From Eubacterium sp. (GTDB lineage: Bacteria > Bacillota > Clostridia > Oscillospirales > Acutalibacteraceae), in the NCBI GenBank assembly GCA_015655975.1, contig DVEP01000005.1, forward strand, positions 1-27,651: a stretch of 27,651 bases of DNA, given 5' to 3'. Positions 1-7,959 of this stretch are shown here, one piece after another (the stretch's first letter is position 1; the number at the start of each line of letters is the position of its first letter). The notes beneath the pieces were generated by a model that was given only the letters and a program-made list of their open reading frames with translations, had not been told where the DNA came from and did not search any database. Made by a program: the position numbers and the translations under genes.

Positions 1-191
1 CTAAATATATCAAGGTGTTTTTATTTTGTCACTTCTTTCCTCGCTTAAGCTTTTTCTTTTCCACCTGCATAGCAGGTGGTTGCCTTTTTTACATACAAGG
101 CGAAAACCTCTTGCTGCAGCAAGAGGTTTTTTATTTTATCTCAAAATATTTATCGAACTTCACATCAACACAGTTTCGCCGAAAAACCGTA
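1..191. other. Intergenic DNA with three successive hairpins
   Basis: I see no credible gene here. The stretch is built from hairpins: CCACCTGC (61-68) pairs with GCAGGTGG (72-79) and is followed by a T-rich run; GCCTT near 82 can pair with AAGGC near 98; and a perfect 28-bp palindrome lies at 103-130. The short ORFs across it are low-complexity and have no ribosome binding site. It may be the end of an upstream operon or a small palindromic repeat element. Confidence 0.5.
103..136 (+). terminator. Palindromic terminator-like hairpin
   Basis: The arms AAAACCTCTTGCTG and CAGCAAGAGGTTTT form a perfect 28-bp inverted repeat with no spare loop. On the plus strand it runs into TTTTTTATTTT, as expected of an intrinsic terminator for a gene lying left of the window. 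On the minus strand, downstream of the GNAT gene, the tract after the stem is short, so termination in that direction is less certain. Confidence 0.55.
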
Positions 192-803
192 TTAAACCAT
201 ATCGTGTTCTGATTGTGCCTGAATTTTTTCAATAAAATGATTTTCGTGCATATTCCAATATTTTTTATAAACAAATTTATCAGGCATATTGAAATTCAAC
301 TGATACATTCTGAATATTACAGGAAAATTTTTAGGCTGCCATTGTTCCTCGTATGAGTAGCAATATTTCATTTGAAGTTTTTGCATCACTTTTCCGCTCG
401 AGATATTATTTTTATCGTGTGTTGCCGTAACAAACGGCAAACCGTCGCTTTCTGCCTGCTTTAAAACGCTTTTAACCGCCTCCGTGATTATTCCTCTGTT
501 CCAAAATTCTTTACGAAGTCCGTAACCTAAATCAAAAGAGTCATCTGTATCAATTTTGACATACCCTATAGGAAAATCATCTTTTTTTAAACAAACAGCA
601 TAGGCGTACGACTTTTCTTTTTTGTATTCAGACGCATATCTTTTTTCATAAAACTCTTCTGCTTTCTGCATACTTTTTATCGGATACCACGGCAGAAATT
701 TATTTACCTCTTCGTCTTTCAAAATAAGATAAAGAGCATCAATATCATTTTTTGTAAACTTTCGTAAAATAAGACGCTTTGTTTTCAGAGTTGAAGTATT
801 CAT
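192..803 (-). CDS. GNAT-family N-acetyltransferase (RimJ/RimL-like)
   Basis: A 203-residue protein of the GNAT acetyltransferase fold, which transfers acetyl from acetyl-CoA to an amine. The opening TLKTKRLILRKFTKNDIDALY is typical of the RimJ/RimL-type branch. The acetyl-CoA loop is seen as GLRKEFWNRGIITEAV near residue 100 (the RNRGI element), followed by the usual HDKNNISSGKVMQKLQMKY strand-helix in which a second Asn-Ser marks the motif B region. The substrate cannot be told; it could be a protein N-terminus, an antibiotic or a small amine. An ATG seven codons upstream (824) is possible, but no Shine-Dalgarno precedes it, whereas GAAAGAAAG lies before the ATG at 803, so I prefer 803. It stands alone and diverges from the next operon. 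Confidence 0.85.
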   Translation of the reverse strand: MNTSTLKTKRLILRKFTKNDIDALYLILKDEEVNKFLPWYPIKSMQKAEEFYEKRYASEYKKEKSYAYAVCLKKDDFPIGYVKIDTDDSFDLGYGLRKEFWNRGIITEAVKSVLKQAESDGLPFVTATHDKNNISSGKVMQKLQMKYCYSYEEQWQPKNFPVIFRMYQLNFNMPDKFVYKKYWNMHENHFIEKIQAQSEHDMV

Positions 804-1033
804 ATTTTCGCTTTCTTTCAACATTTGAGTGTAACGAATTTATATATAATTTTGCGTTTGTATTCGTGATAAAACGGGTATATAAAGTATCGTTCAATAA
901 ACATATCATAAATATTCAAAATTATCAACTCGGCAAATTGCAAAAAGAATTCAGTTGAAACACTAAATTAAACAACAGCAGATTTTCTAAATTATTAAGC
1001 AGTTTTTCTAAACAATTTAAAAACATTCCACTG

Positions 1034-1039
1034 TATAAT
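1034..1039 (+). promoter_or_regulatory. Possible -10 box for the phosphodiesterase-pnuC operon
   Basis: TATAAT occurs 33 bases before the start codon of the lipoprotein gene, with no clear -35 hexamer at the right distance. A second TATAAT at 1053 is too close to the ribosome binding site to serve. The surrounding 804-1072 spacer is AT-rich and otherwise shows nothing recognisable. Confidence 0.35.
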
Positions 1040-1072
1040 AAGTTTAAAAATATATAATTTAGGAGTGATTTT

Positions 1073-2236
1073 ATGAAACTGTCAAAAATCATATTCGGGG
1101 CTACGGCTGTGCTTGTTTCTGTAGGAATGGTTGCAGGAACTTTCGCAAGCTGTAAAAAAGATGAAAAGCCGCAAAGCGACAATGCCTATCTTGAAAAAGT
1201 AAACGATTACTCTTTTTGGGAAAACAGTTCGGACAATGCGATTGCCGAATACAACACATATAACCATGTGCACAACTTTTTGGACGATTGCGTAATCAAA
1301 GACTCAAACGCATACTCAAAAGACGGGAAAATAAGAAAAGTGCTTTTTCTCGGTTTTGACGGAATGCGCGCCGACGCTTTGCCGTATGTACTTACCGATG
1401 AAAACAACAAAAACGGCGTTGCTTACAACTCTGCTACAAATGTCAGCGCAATACAGAGATTAAAACAGGAAGGCGGAGCGTACATTGCGTACTGCGGCGG
1501 TGAAGCAGATACCGAAACAGCTCAAACCACTTCTACATCTGCAAGCTGGACTTCTCACTTCACAGGTGTTTGGGGCAGTAAACACGGAATAAAAACAAAC
1601 GACGATTCAAAAAATCTCGACTACAAAACCTTTATGCTTGAATTTGCCGAAAAAGGTTTAAGCTCTTCTATTGCTTTTGACTGGGACCAATATTTCGATG
1701 TCAACTTAAAAGAAGAAATTAAATATGTTATGGAAAACAATCTGCCTATGAATTTCTGCGACATTGACAGAGAAAAAGCAGAAAAACTGAAAAAGACGAA
1801 CGCAGAAACGCTTGAACTTTTCAACTTTGTCGCTCCTGAAAAGCCGTCTGACTCGGCGCCGTATGACACAGGTATGCGCGACTATGTGCTTGACAGAATT
1901 GCGCTCGGCGACGATATTGTCTGCGGAATTTTCCACAACATTGACACAGCGGGCCATACATACGGATTTGGCACAAGCACCGAGTACAAAGCCTCTGTTA
2001 TAAACTGCGATATGTATGCAAACTCGATTTTGAACGCAGTAAAAGAACGAGAAGAAAAGTACAACGAAGAGTGGCTTGTTATATTTGCAAACGACCACGG
2101 CGGACTCGGAAAAGGACACGGCGAACAGACTTTGGAAGAGCGCACAACCTGGCTCGTTTCAAACATTAAGTTTGACGAAAAATACTATTCAAACGGTTAC
2201 GACGGATTTAATATAAAAGACAGCCTTGATGAATAA
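1073..2236 (+). CDS. Lipoprotein, nucleotide pyrophosphatase/phosphodiesterase family (alkaline phosphatase superfamily)
   Basis: A 387-residue secreted lipoprotein: a hydrophobic N-terminal segment ends at a lipobox-like FASC with Cys27. The body carries the metal and catalytic signatures of the type I phosphodiesterase/nucleotide pyrophosphatase branch: GFDGMRAD (Asp96), a TSASWTSHFTG segment whose Thr155 aligns with the nucleophile before the conserved TG, NIDTAGH (Asp291, His295), ANDHGG (Asp341, His342) and GHG (His349). This is a full two-metal set, so it should be active. Family members split phosphodiester or pyrophosphate bonds of nucleotides such as NAD, FAD or ATP; which one cannot be read from sequence. 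AGGAGTG precedes the ATG. Its 3' end overlaps pnuC by 8 bases, suggesting translational coupling and a shared job at the membrane. Confidence 0.87.
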   Translation: MKLSKIIFGATAVLVSVGMVAGTFASCKKDEKPQSDNAYLEKVNDYSFWENSSDNAIAEYNTYNHVHNFLDDCVIKDSNAYSKDGKIRKVLFLGFDGMRADALPYVLTDENNKNGVAYNSATNVSAIQRLKQEGGAYIAYCGGEADTETAQTTSTSASWTSHFTGVWGSKHGIKTNDDSKNLDYKTFMLEFAEKGLSSSIAFDWDQYFDVNLKEEIKYVMENNLPMNFCDIDREKAEKLKKTNAETLELFNFVAPEKPSDSAPYDTGMRDYVLDRIALGDDIVCGIFHNIDTAGHTYGFGTSTEYKASVINCDMYANSILNAVKEREEKYNEEWLVIFANDHGGLGKGHGEQTLEERTTWLVSNIKFDEKYYSNGYDGFNIKDSLDE

Positions 2237-2864
2237 GAAACATTTTATTTTACTTACAGCACAACTCACTGCTGTTATTTCGGCAGGTATAATATCGGGC
2301 GACACGGCATTTGCGACTGTAAATGCCGTAATAGGAGTTGTGTTCAACTTTTTAGTATCTCTCAACTTCCCGACGGGATTTATATTTGGCTTTATTTATG
2401 CAATAACAAACGGCATTCTTGCATTCAATACCAAAGTTTATGCAACATTTGCTTTTATGATTTTCCTGCAGGCGCCTATGGCGATTTACAGCTATATCAA
2501 ATGGAAAAAGGCAAAAAACAGTGATGACGGCGAAATGAAAATTATGAACAAGCGTCAATTAACCATTCTCGGAACTTTTATGGTCTGCTTAGGGTTTGTG
2601 ATGTACTTTGTATTAAACGCACTGGGCAGTAATTCTGTAATTTGCGACGATATTTTCTTTGTTTTCAGCGTATCTGCCTGTTTGTTGCTTGCTATGTATT
2701 TTAAAAATGCATATATCATCACACTGCTTTCGGGATTGTTCGGAACTGTTTTGTGGACAGCCCAATACTTTGAACTTGCTCAGGGACTTTCTGTTGCAGT
2801 ATTTTACCTAATCGTTTTAATCAATTCAATAATTGCAGTTTGCAAACAATACAAAAACCAATAA
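2229..2864 (+). CDS. pnuC: PnuC-family nicotinamide riboside/pyridine nucleoside transporter
   Basis: A 211-residue integral membrane protein with about seven hydrophobic segments and a charged cytoplasmic loop (KWKKAKNSDDGEMK) in the middle. The pattern around PMAIYSYIKWKK, and the second half with DDIFFVFSVSACLL, a long hydrophobic run and VLWTAQYFELAQG, fits the PnuC family, which moves nicotinamide riboside or related vitamins by facilitated diffusion coupled to intracellular phosphorylation. The ATG at 2229 lies inside the preceding gene and overlaps it by 8 bases; a TTG three bases upstream is an alternative. The pairing with an outward-facing phosphodiesterase lipoprotein suggests that the two handle extracellular pyridine nucleotides. 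The exact substrate is inference; other Pnu transporters carry thiamine or riboflavin. Confidence 0.85.
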   Translation: MNKKHFILLTAQLTAVISAGIISGDTAFATVNAVIGVVFNFLVSLNFPTGFIFGFIYAITNGILAFNTKVYATFAFMIFLQAPMAIYSYIKWKKAKNSDDGEMKIMNKRQLTILGTFMVCLGFVMYFVLNALGSNSVICDDIFFVFSVSACLLLAMYFKNAYIITLLSGLFGTVLWTAQYFELAQGLSVAVFYLIVLINSIIAVCKQYKNQ

Positions 2865-2883
2865 ATAACAAAAAGGAAAAACA

Positions 2884-5709
2884 ATGAATTATAATAAAAA
2901 CACCGTAACGGATGAGAAATATTTACCGCCGATTCCGAAAAAGGTAAAAGATGTTGAGAACTGCTTTCAGTTACTGACCGACAGAACACAAAATGACTGG
3001 AAATTTTTATTTGAAGAAATAAAAAATATTCCAAATGCTTTTGAAGGCAATCAAGATTACGATTTCAATATGATTGACGAGAAAAAATGGCAGGATATAG
3101 TTGTTCCGTCATCTCTTTTAATGCAGGGTTTTAACATAGAAAACAATGTTGAGTACTACTGCAAAAGGACCGTAACCATTCCGAAAGACTATGCAAACAA
3201 GCGTGTTTTTCTGCGATTTGAGGGCGTATATTCAAACGCAAGAGTATGGGTCAACAACAAATACTGCGCTTGTCATACAGGCGGTTTTACAGCTTGGGAT
3301 GTTGATATATCCGAATTTTCAAAACTCGGCGAAATCACACTTACAATCGGCATTGCAGACTTGGAAGGCAAAAAGAAATCGGTTTGGAACGCAGACGGCA
3401 AATATCAAAGCAACTCTGCCTGGGCAAGTTACTACGCTCACCATAATATAGGCGGAATTATCAGAGATATAACCATGTTTTGCCTGCCGAAACAATCTGT
3501 TTTGCAAACAAATATAGACACTGTTATAGGCAAATCAAAATCGACTGCAAAAATTGATATGACGCTTTTCGATGAATGTATCGGTCTTACTCTTCAGGCT
3601 GAAATCATCAAAGACGGCGAAACAAAAGCCTCAAAAACAATACAAATTAATTCATGCAAAACATCTTTTGAACTCGATGTTTTTTCTGCTGAACTTTGGG
3701 ACGCAGAGCATCCGAATTTATACACACTTGAAACAACTTTGCTCGACGGCAACAAAACCGTACTGCAAAAAAACTCAGTTAAATTCGGTTTCAGAGAAAT
3801 AGTGTACGGCGGAAAAAACGGCACGGACAAAAACAAAATCTACATAAACAAAAGAGAAGTCAAACTCAGAGGCGTATGCAGACACGATGTTTCAAGGCTT
3901 TACGGCAGGTCTGTTACAAAAGATGACATTTACCAAGAAATCAAAACTTACAAAGAGCACAACATAAACCATATACGCACTTCGCACTACCCTGCAAGCG
4001 ACTTTTTGCTTGATGTTTGCGACGAACTCGGAATGTATGTTGAACAGGAAAACTCTGCATGTTTCAAAGGCGCAAACGGTTTTTACATCTACAACCCGCC
4101 GCAAGATTTTCTAAACTCGTTCAAAGAAATGGTAACATATTCAAGAAATCACCCGAGCGTTATAATTTGGTCGATTGCAAACGAGTCAAACTTTGAAAAA
4201 TCAAGCGGTTTCAGAGATTGCTACAACTATATCAAAGAAACCGATACAACAAGACCCGTTATTTTCAGCTACCCGTACACTGTGAAATCAAAACCTTTAC
4301 CGTTCGACATTTACAGCAAGCACTACGCAAAAGTAACTTCCAAGCTCGGTAAAAGCGATATGCCGATTTTACACGATGAGTTTGCTCATATTCCCTGCTA
4401 TAATATCAACGACCTGAAATACGACAACAGTTGCCGTGTATTTTGGGGCGAAAGCATAAAACGCGGTTGGGACAACATTTTCGACACAGACGGTGCGCTC
4501 GGCTGCGATATTTGGGCGGCTATCGACGATGTATTCTATCTGCCCGAAAGCAATATGGAAAAGCACCAAAATCATTTAAAAGGCGCTTTGGCAGGCTACG
4601 GAGAATGGGGATGTATCTTTGACGCATTCAAAAGGCTCAAACCCGAAGCATTCCTCACAAAAAAAGCATTTTCTCCCATAAAAATCAGCCTTACAAATAT
4701 AGGCGAAAACAAAATAGCATTTGACCTTCAAAACCGATTTGACCATACAAATTTGGACGAAGTGCAAGTAACTGTTTTCGACAAAGACTCAAATATCATT
4801 TACTGCGACAAAATCAAAGAGAGCATTGAACCTCACAAAAAAGGTACTGTTTTAATATCGCCTTTAAAAACAACAGACGATATGAAGGTTGAATTTTCGG
4901 TAAACGGTATAGTTGCGGAAACTTCCCGATTGAAAAAGACAACGCCCGAAATATCAATTTCTGCTCAAACGCCAAATGTTGAATACGGCGAAAACTTTAT
5001 CAGAATAAGCACTTACAAAGATACTGTTGCCGTAATAGACGGTATGCATCTATACACAGGTTTGGTAAAATTTGAAGTTGAGCATCGTGATATTTTCCGA
5101 GTTAAAGACAACACTTACAAAGCAGACTTTGGTTTTGGCAGAATATTTTTACTGACTGTGTACGAGGAAGCAGGAAGATTGAGAATTGAAGTAAAACCGT
5201 TCAATAAATTTACATCTTTATATGCAACAGGAGAAATCGGTGTTGACATTAAACTTACAGACGATGTATACTCGGTATCGTGGGAAAGAAATGCGCTTTA
5301 CAATGATTATCCCGAAGACCATATTGCAAGAAGTTTCGGAACTGCTTACAAAAAAGGCGCAGTACACAACTATTCCGACACCGATATGAGCAAAGTTTCG
5401 TGGGAAGCAGATATGTCAGCCTTTGCGTACTACGATAAAAACAGCGACTGCAATACACTTGCAAGTAACGATTTTAAAACAAAAAGGCTCAAAATTAACA
5501 ACTATCTTGTAAATACCGTTCACGGCACAAAAGTCCTTGTTAAAACCGACAGCAAAAACATAAACGCATACGCAAACCCGTTCAATTCAAAGCTTCAAAT
5601 AAGCAAAGGGGACTACAAAAGGTCTGTTTTATGGGGAAATTATTGGGGAAAAAGATTTAGTTTAAATAACAAAAACATTTTTGAATTTTTCCTGTATTTT
5701 GAAGAATAA
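2884..5709 (+). CDS. Glycoside hydrolase family 2 (beta-galactosidase/beta-glucuronidase-like)
   Basis: A 941-residue cytosolic enzyme with no signal peptide. The order is an N-terminal jelly-roll sugar-binding domain (about residues 60-200, with YYCKRTVTIP and NARVWVNNK), an Ig-like domain to about 305, and a TIM barrel from about 306 that opens with REVKLRGVCRHD. Catalytic signatures are present: NHIRTSHYP, the acid/base Glu434 in IWSIANES, and the nucleophile Glu499 in ILHDEFAH. A long C-terminal beta region follows from about 640. Family members hydrolyse beta-galactosides, glucuronides or mannosides; I cannot tell which here. It starts 19 bases after pnuC behind AAGGAAAAACA and is followed by a GH35 gene, so the two glycosidases probably trim the same imported oligosaccharide. 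Confidence 0.92.
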   Translation: MNYNKNTVTDEKYLPPIPKKVKDVENCFQLLTDRTQNDWKFLFEEIKNIPNAFEGNQDYDFNMIDEKKWQDIVVPSSLLMQGFNIENNVEYYCKRTVTIPKDYANKRVFLRFEGVYSNARVWVNNKYCACHTGGFTAWDVDISEFSKLGEITLTIGIADLEGKKKSVWNADGKYQSNSAWASYYAHHNIGGIIRDITMFCLPKQSVLQTNIDTVIGKSKSTAKIDMTLFDECIGLTLQAEIIKDGETKASKTIQINSCKTSFELDVFSAELWDAEHPNLYTLETTLLDGNKTVLQKNSVKFGFREIVYGGKNGTDKNKIYINKREVKLRGVCRHDVSRLYGRSVTKDDIYQEIKTYKEHNINHIRTSHYPASDFLLDVCDELGMYVEQENSACFKGANGFYIYNPPQDFLNSFKEMVTYSRNHPSVIIWSIANESNFEKSSGFRDCYNYIKETDTTRPVIFSYPYTVKSKPLPFDIYSKHYAKVTSKLGKSDMPILHDEFAHIPCYNINDLKYDNSCRVFWGESIKRGWDNIFDTDGALGCDIWAAIDDVFYLPESNMEKHQNHLKGALAGYGEWGCIFDAFKRLKPEAFLTKKAFSPIKISLTNIGENKIAFDLQNRFDHTNLDEVQVTVFDKDSNIIYCDKIKESIEPHKKGTVLISPLKTTDDMKVEFSVNGIVAETSRLKKTTPEISISAQTPNVEYGENFIRISTYKDTVAVIDGMHLYTGLVKFEVEHRDIFRVKDNTYKADFGFGRIFLLTVYEEAGRLRIEVKPFNKFTSLYATGEIGVDIKLTDDVYSVSWERNALYNDYPEDHIARSFGTAYKKGAVHNYSDTDMSKVSWEADMSAFAYYDKNSDCNTLASNDFKTKRLKINNYLVNTVHGTKVLVKTDSKNINAYANPFNSKLQISKGDYKRSVLWGNYWGKRFSLNNKNIFEFFLYFEE

Positions 5710-5750
5710 AAAAATTAAAAATCAAACGCTTAATTGACGGAGGTTTTAAT

Positions 5751-7853
5751 ATGGATATTACAATTAAAGCAAGTCCAAAGCCTGTAAAAAACGGCGATTT
5801 CAACTACTCAAATATTGAAAGTTCCTACGGCGTAAACACGCAGTATTTCACAAAAGACGACAAGCCCTACACAATCGTTGCCGGCGAGCTTCACTTTTCA
5901 AGACTGCCGAAAGAACGCTGGAGAGAAACACTCTTAAAAATGCGTGATTGCGGTATCAATACCGTTTCGACCTATGTTTTTTGGAACTATCACGAAGAAA
6001 TCAGAGGAGTGTTCGACTTTTCAGGCAACAAAGACATTGCCTCATTTTTACAAATCTGCAAAGATATAAATATGCCGTGTATAATGCGTATAGGCCCTTG
6101 GTGCCACGGCGAAGTTGTACGAGGCGGTTTTCCTAAACGCATAAACAAAATGGTGAAAAAAAGATGCGACAGTCCCAAATATCTCGAAGAAGTGCGCGAG
6201 TTTTGGCAAGGTCTGTACAAAGAAGTTGCTCCGTATCTTGACGGCGAAACGGTAATAGGAATTCAACTTGAAAATGAGTACACAGGTCCGACAGAACATA
6301 TTCGCACACTCAGAAAAATTGCAGAAGAAATCGGTTTTAAAACTCCGTTTTTCACTATGACTGCATGGCCGTCGGGCAAGCCCGACAGAGATTTTCTGCC
6401 TACGATGGGCGGTTACCCCGACGGACCGTGGAACTACGGAAAAAAAGCGCTCAAGCCAAAAAATCGTTTTGCAATTACGCCTGCAAAAACAGAAAGTGAA
6501 ATCGGCGGAGATTTGTTCAAAAGCAATACGGAAGTGAAAGGAATATATGACGAGGTTCCGTACGCTTCGTGTGAAACAGGTCCCGGAAACCAGGTTACAC
6601 AGCACCGCAGACCGTATATCAGTGAAAAAGACGGGTACGGCGTATGTTTTTCAAAATTTGCAAGCGGTGTAAATTGGCTCGGTTACTATATGTTCTGCGG
6701 AGGAGCAAACCCGAACGACAGACTGATGCAGGAAAGCAGACTGACAGGCTATCCGAACAATTACCCTGTAATTGACTACGATTTCCAGTCGCCGATCAGC
6801 CGATACGGTGTGTGCCGTCCTCACGGCGACAGACTTCGATTGATGCACCTTTTCATCAGCGATTTTGACAATGAAATCTGCACAAAGCAAGCGTATTTTC
6901 CAAAGTGGAAAAGCAACGACCCGTTTGACATTTCCTTTTTGAAATGTTCGGTACGCGCCGACGAAAACGCAAGCGGATACTTCTTTGCAGGCACTTATGA
7001 AAAAGGCTTGGAATACAAGGACTTTGAAAATGTAAATGTTACATTTGAAATAAACGGCAAAACCGTCAAACTGCCTTGCATAAATGTCAAAGCAGGCGCA
7101 ATGTTTTTCTATCCTTTCAACATCAAACTCGGCTCGCTTAACTTCGAATATATTCTTGCGCAGCCTATTGCAAAAACAGTTGAAAACGGCAAAACGGTTT
7201 GCTACTTTGCAGAGTGCGAGGGACTTGTTCCAAAATACTCGATAAACGGCAAAGAGTTTTCTCTCGATTTCAGTGAAAACGGCGTTGAAATTGAAGATGT
7301 GAAAATAGTAGTAATTCCGTACGAAAAGGCAAAACAATTCCATTTCATTAACAAGAAAGCATATTTTCTCGACGGCACCGTTTACTGCGACAACGGAAAA
7401 ATTTACTGCGAGAAAAAGACACAATGCGATTTGAAAAAAGAGGTGTCGCTCACACCTTGCCAAAAACAAAAACTGCCGTACGACTACTATTTATATTCAA
7501 ACGGCAAACGCAAATACTACTCGTTAAAACTGCCCGAAATCATTCTTGACGACAAGTTCGATGTTGTTCTTGAATTTGAATTTAACGGGCTCAATCTCCA
7601 GGTTTTCAGCGAAAACACATTAATTAACGACTATTTCAATATTGACAGGAAGTTTGAAATGCACCTGAGAGATTATAAAAAGTATATTGAAAAAAACGGC
7701 AATCTTATCATTCGCACTGCTCCTAAGACAAAGTTCGGCGTTTCAAATGTTTACAGCGAAAAAGAAATTCAGCCAAACGCACTGAGTTTGCGTGTAAAAA
7801 ATGTTTACTGCGTTGAAAAAATGTTGTTGAATAATCAAATTGCGACAGAATGA
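5751..7853 (+). CDS. Glycoside hydrolase family 35 beta-galactosidase
   Basis: A 700-residue cytosolic enzyme, no signal peptide. The catalytic barrel starts near residue 40 with VAGELHFSRLP and NTVSTYVFWNYHE, both hallmarks of GH35, and the loop RIGPWCHGEVVRGGFP is also typical. The acid/base is Glu176 in GIQLENEY and the likely nucleophile is Glu275 in ASCETGPG. Beta-rich C-terminal domains fill residues from about 380. The family removes terminal beta-galactose from oligosaccharides. A strong GGAGG at 5739-5743 precedes the ATG, 41 bases after the GH2 gene. The run ends at the hairpin at 7875, closing the operon. No sugar transporter lies in this operon, so uptake must be encoded elsewhere. 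Confidence 0.92.
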   Translation: MDITIKASPKPVKNGDFNYSNIESSYGVNTQYFTKDDKPYTIVAGELHFSRLPKERWRETLLKMRDCGINTVSTYVFWNYHEEIRGVFDFSGNKDIASFLQICKDINMPCIMRIGPWCHGEVVRGGFPKRINKMVKKRCDSPKYLEEVREFWQGLYKEVAPYLDGETVIGIQLENEYTGPTEHIRTLRKIAEEIGFKTPFFTMTAWPSGKPDRDFLPTMGGYPDGPWNYGKKALKPKNRFAITPAKTESEIGGDLFKSNTEVKGIYDEVPYASCETGPGNQVTQHRRPYISEKDGYGVCFSKFASGVNWLGYYMFCGGANPNDRLMQESRLTGYPNNYPVIDYDFQSPISRYGVCRPHGDRLRLMHLFISDFDNEICTKQAYFPKWKSNDPFDISFLKCSVRADENASGYFFAGTYEKGLEYKDFENVNVTFEINGKTVKLPCINVKAGAMFFYPFNIKLGSLNFEYILAQPIAKTVENGKTVCYFAECEGLVPKYSINGKEFSLDFSENGVEIEDVKIVVIPYEKAKQFHFINKKAYFLDGTVYCDNGKIYCEKKTQCDLKKEVSLTPCQKQKLPYDYYLYSNGKRKYYSLKLPEIILDDKFDVVLEFEFNGLNLQVFSENTLINDYFNIDRKFEMHLRDYKKYIEKNGNLIIRTAPKTKFGVSNVYSEKEIQPNALSLRVKNVYCVEKMLLNNQIATE

Positions 7854-7874
7854 TTTATAAATAAGATGTCACAT

Positions 7875-7912
7875 AAAAAACAGGAAAGATTGAAAAATCT
7901 TTCCTGTTTTTT
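7875..7912. terminator. Bidirectional terminator between GH35 and gdh1
   Basis: A perfect 17-bp stem (7875-7891 with 7896-7912; core CAGGAAAGATT/AATCTTTCCTG) is capped by a GAAA tetraloop. Flanking A and T runs give a U-tract in both directions, so it can end both the rightward glycosidase operon and the leftward gdh1. Confidence 0.92.
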
Positions 7913-7959
7913 ATATTTGTATTTATTTTTTCGCAATTCGGTCTGTTTAATGAAAAATA

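Noticed and set aside
6651..7469. Long minus-strand ORF (272 codons) inside the GH35 gene
   Set aside because: It is the antisense shadow of a well-supported coding region; the translation is Phe/Cys/Val-rich without domain motifs or a ribosome binding site.
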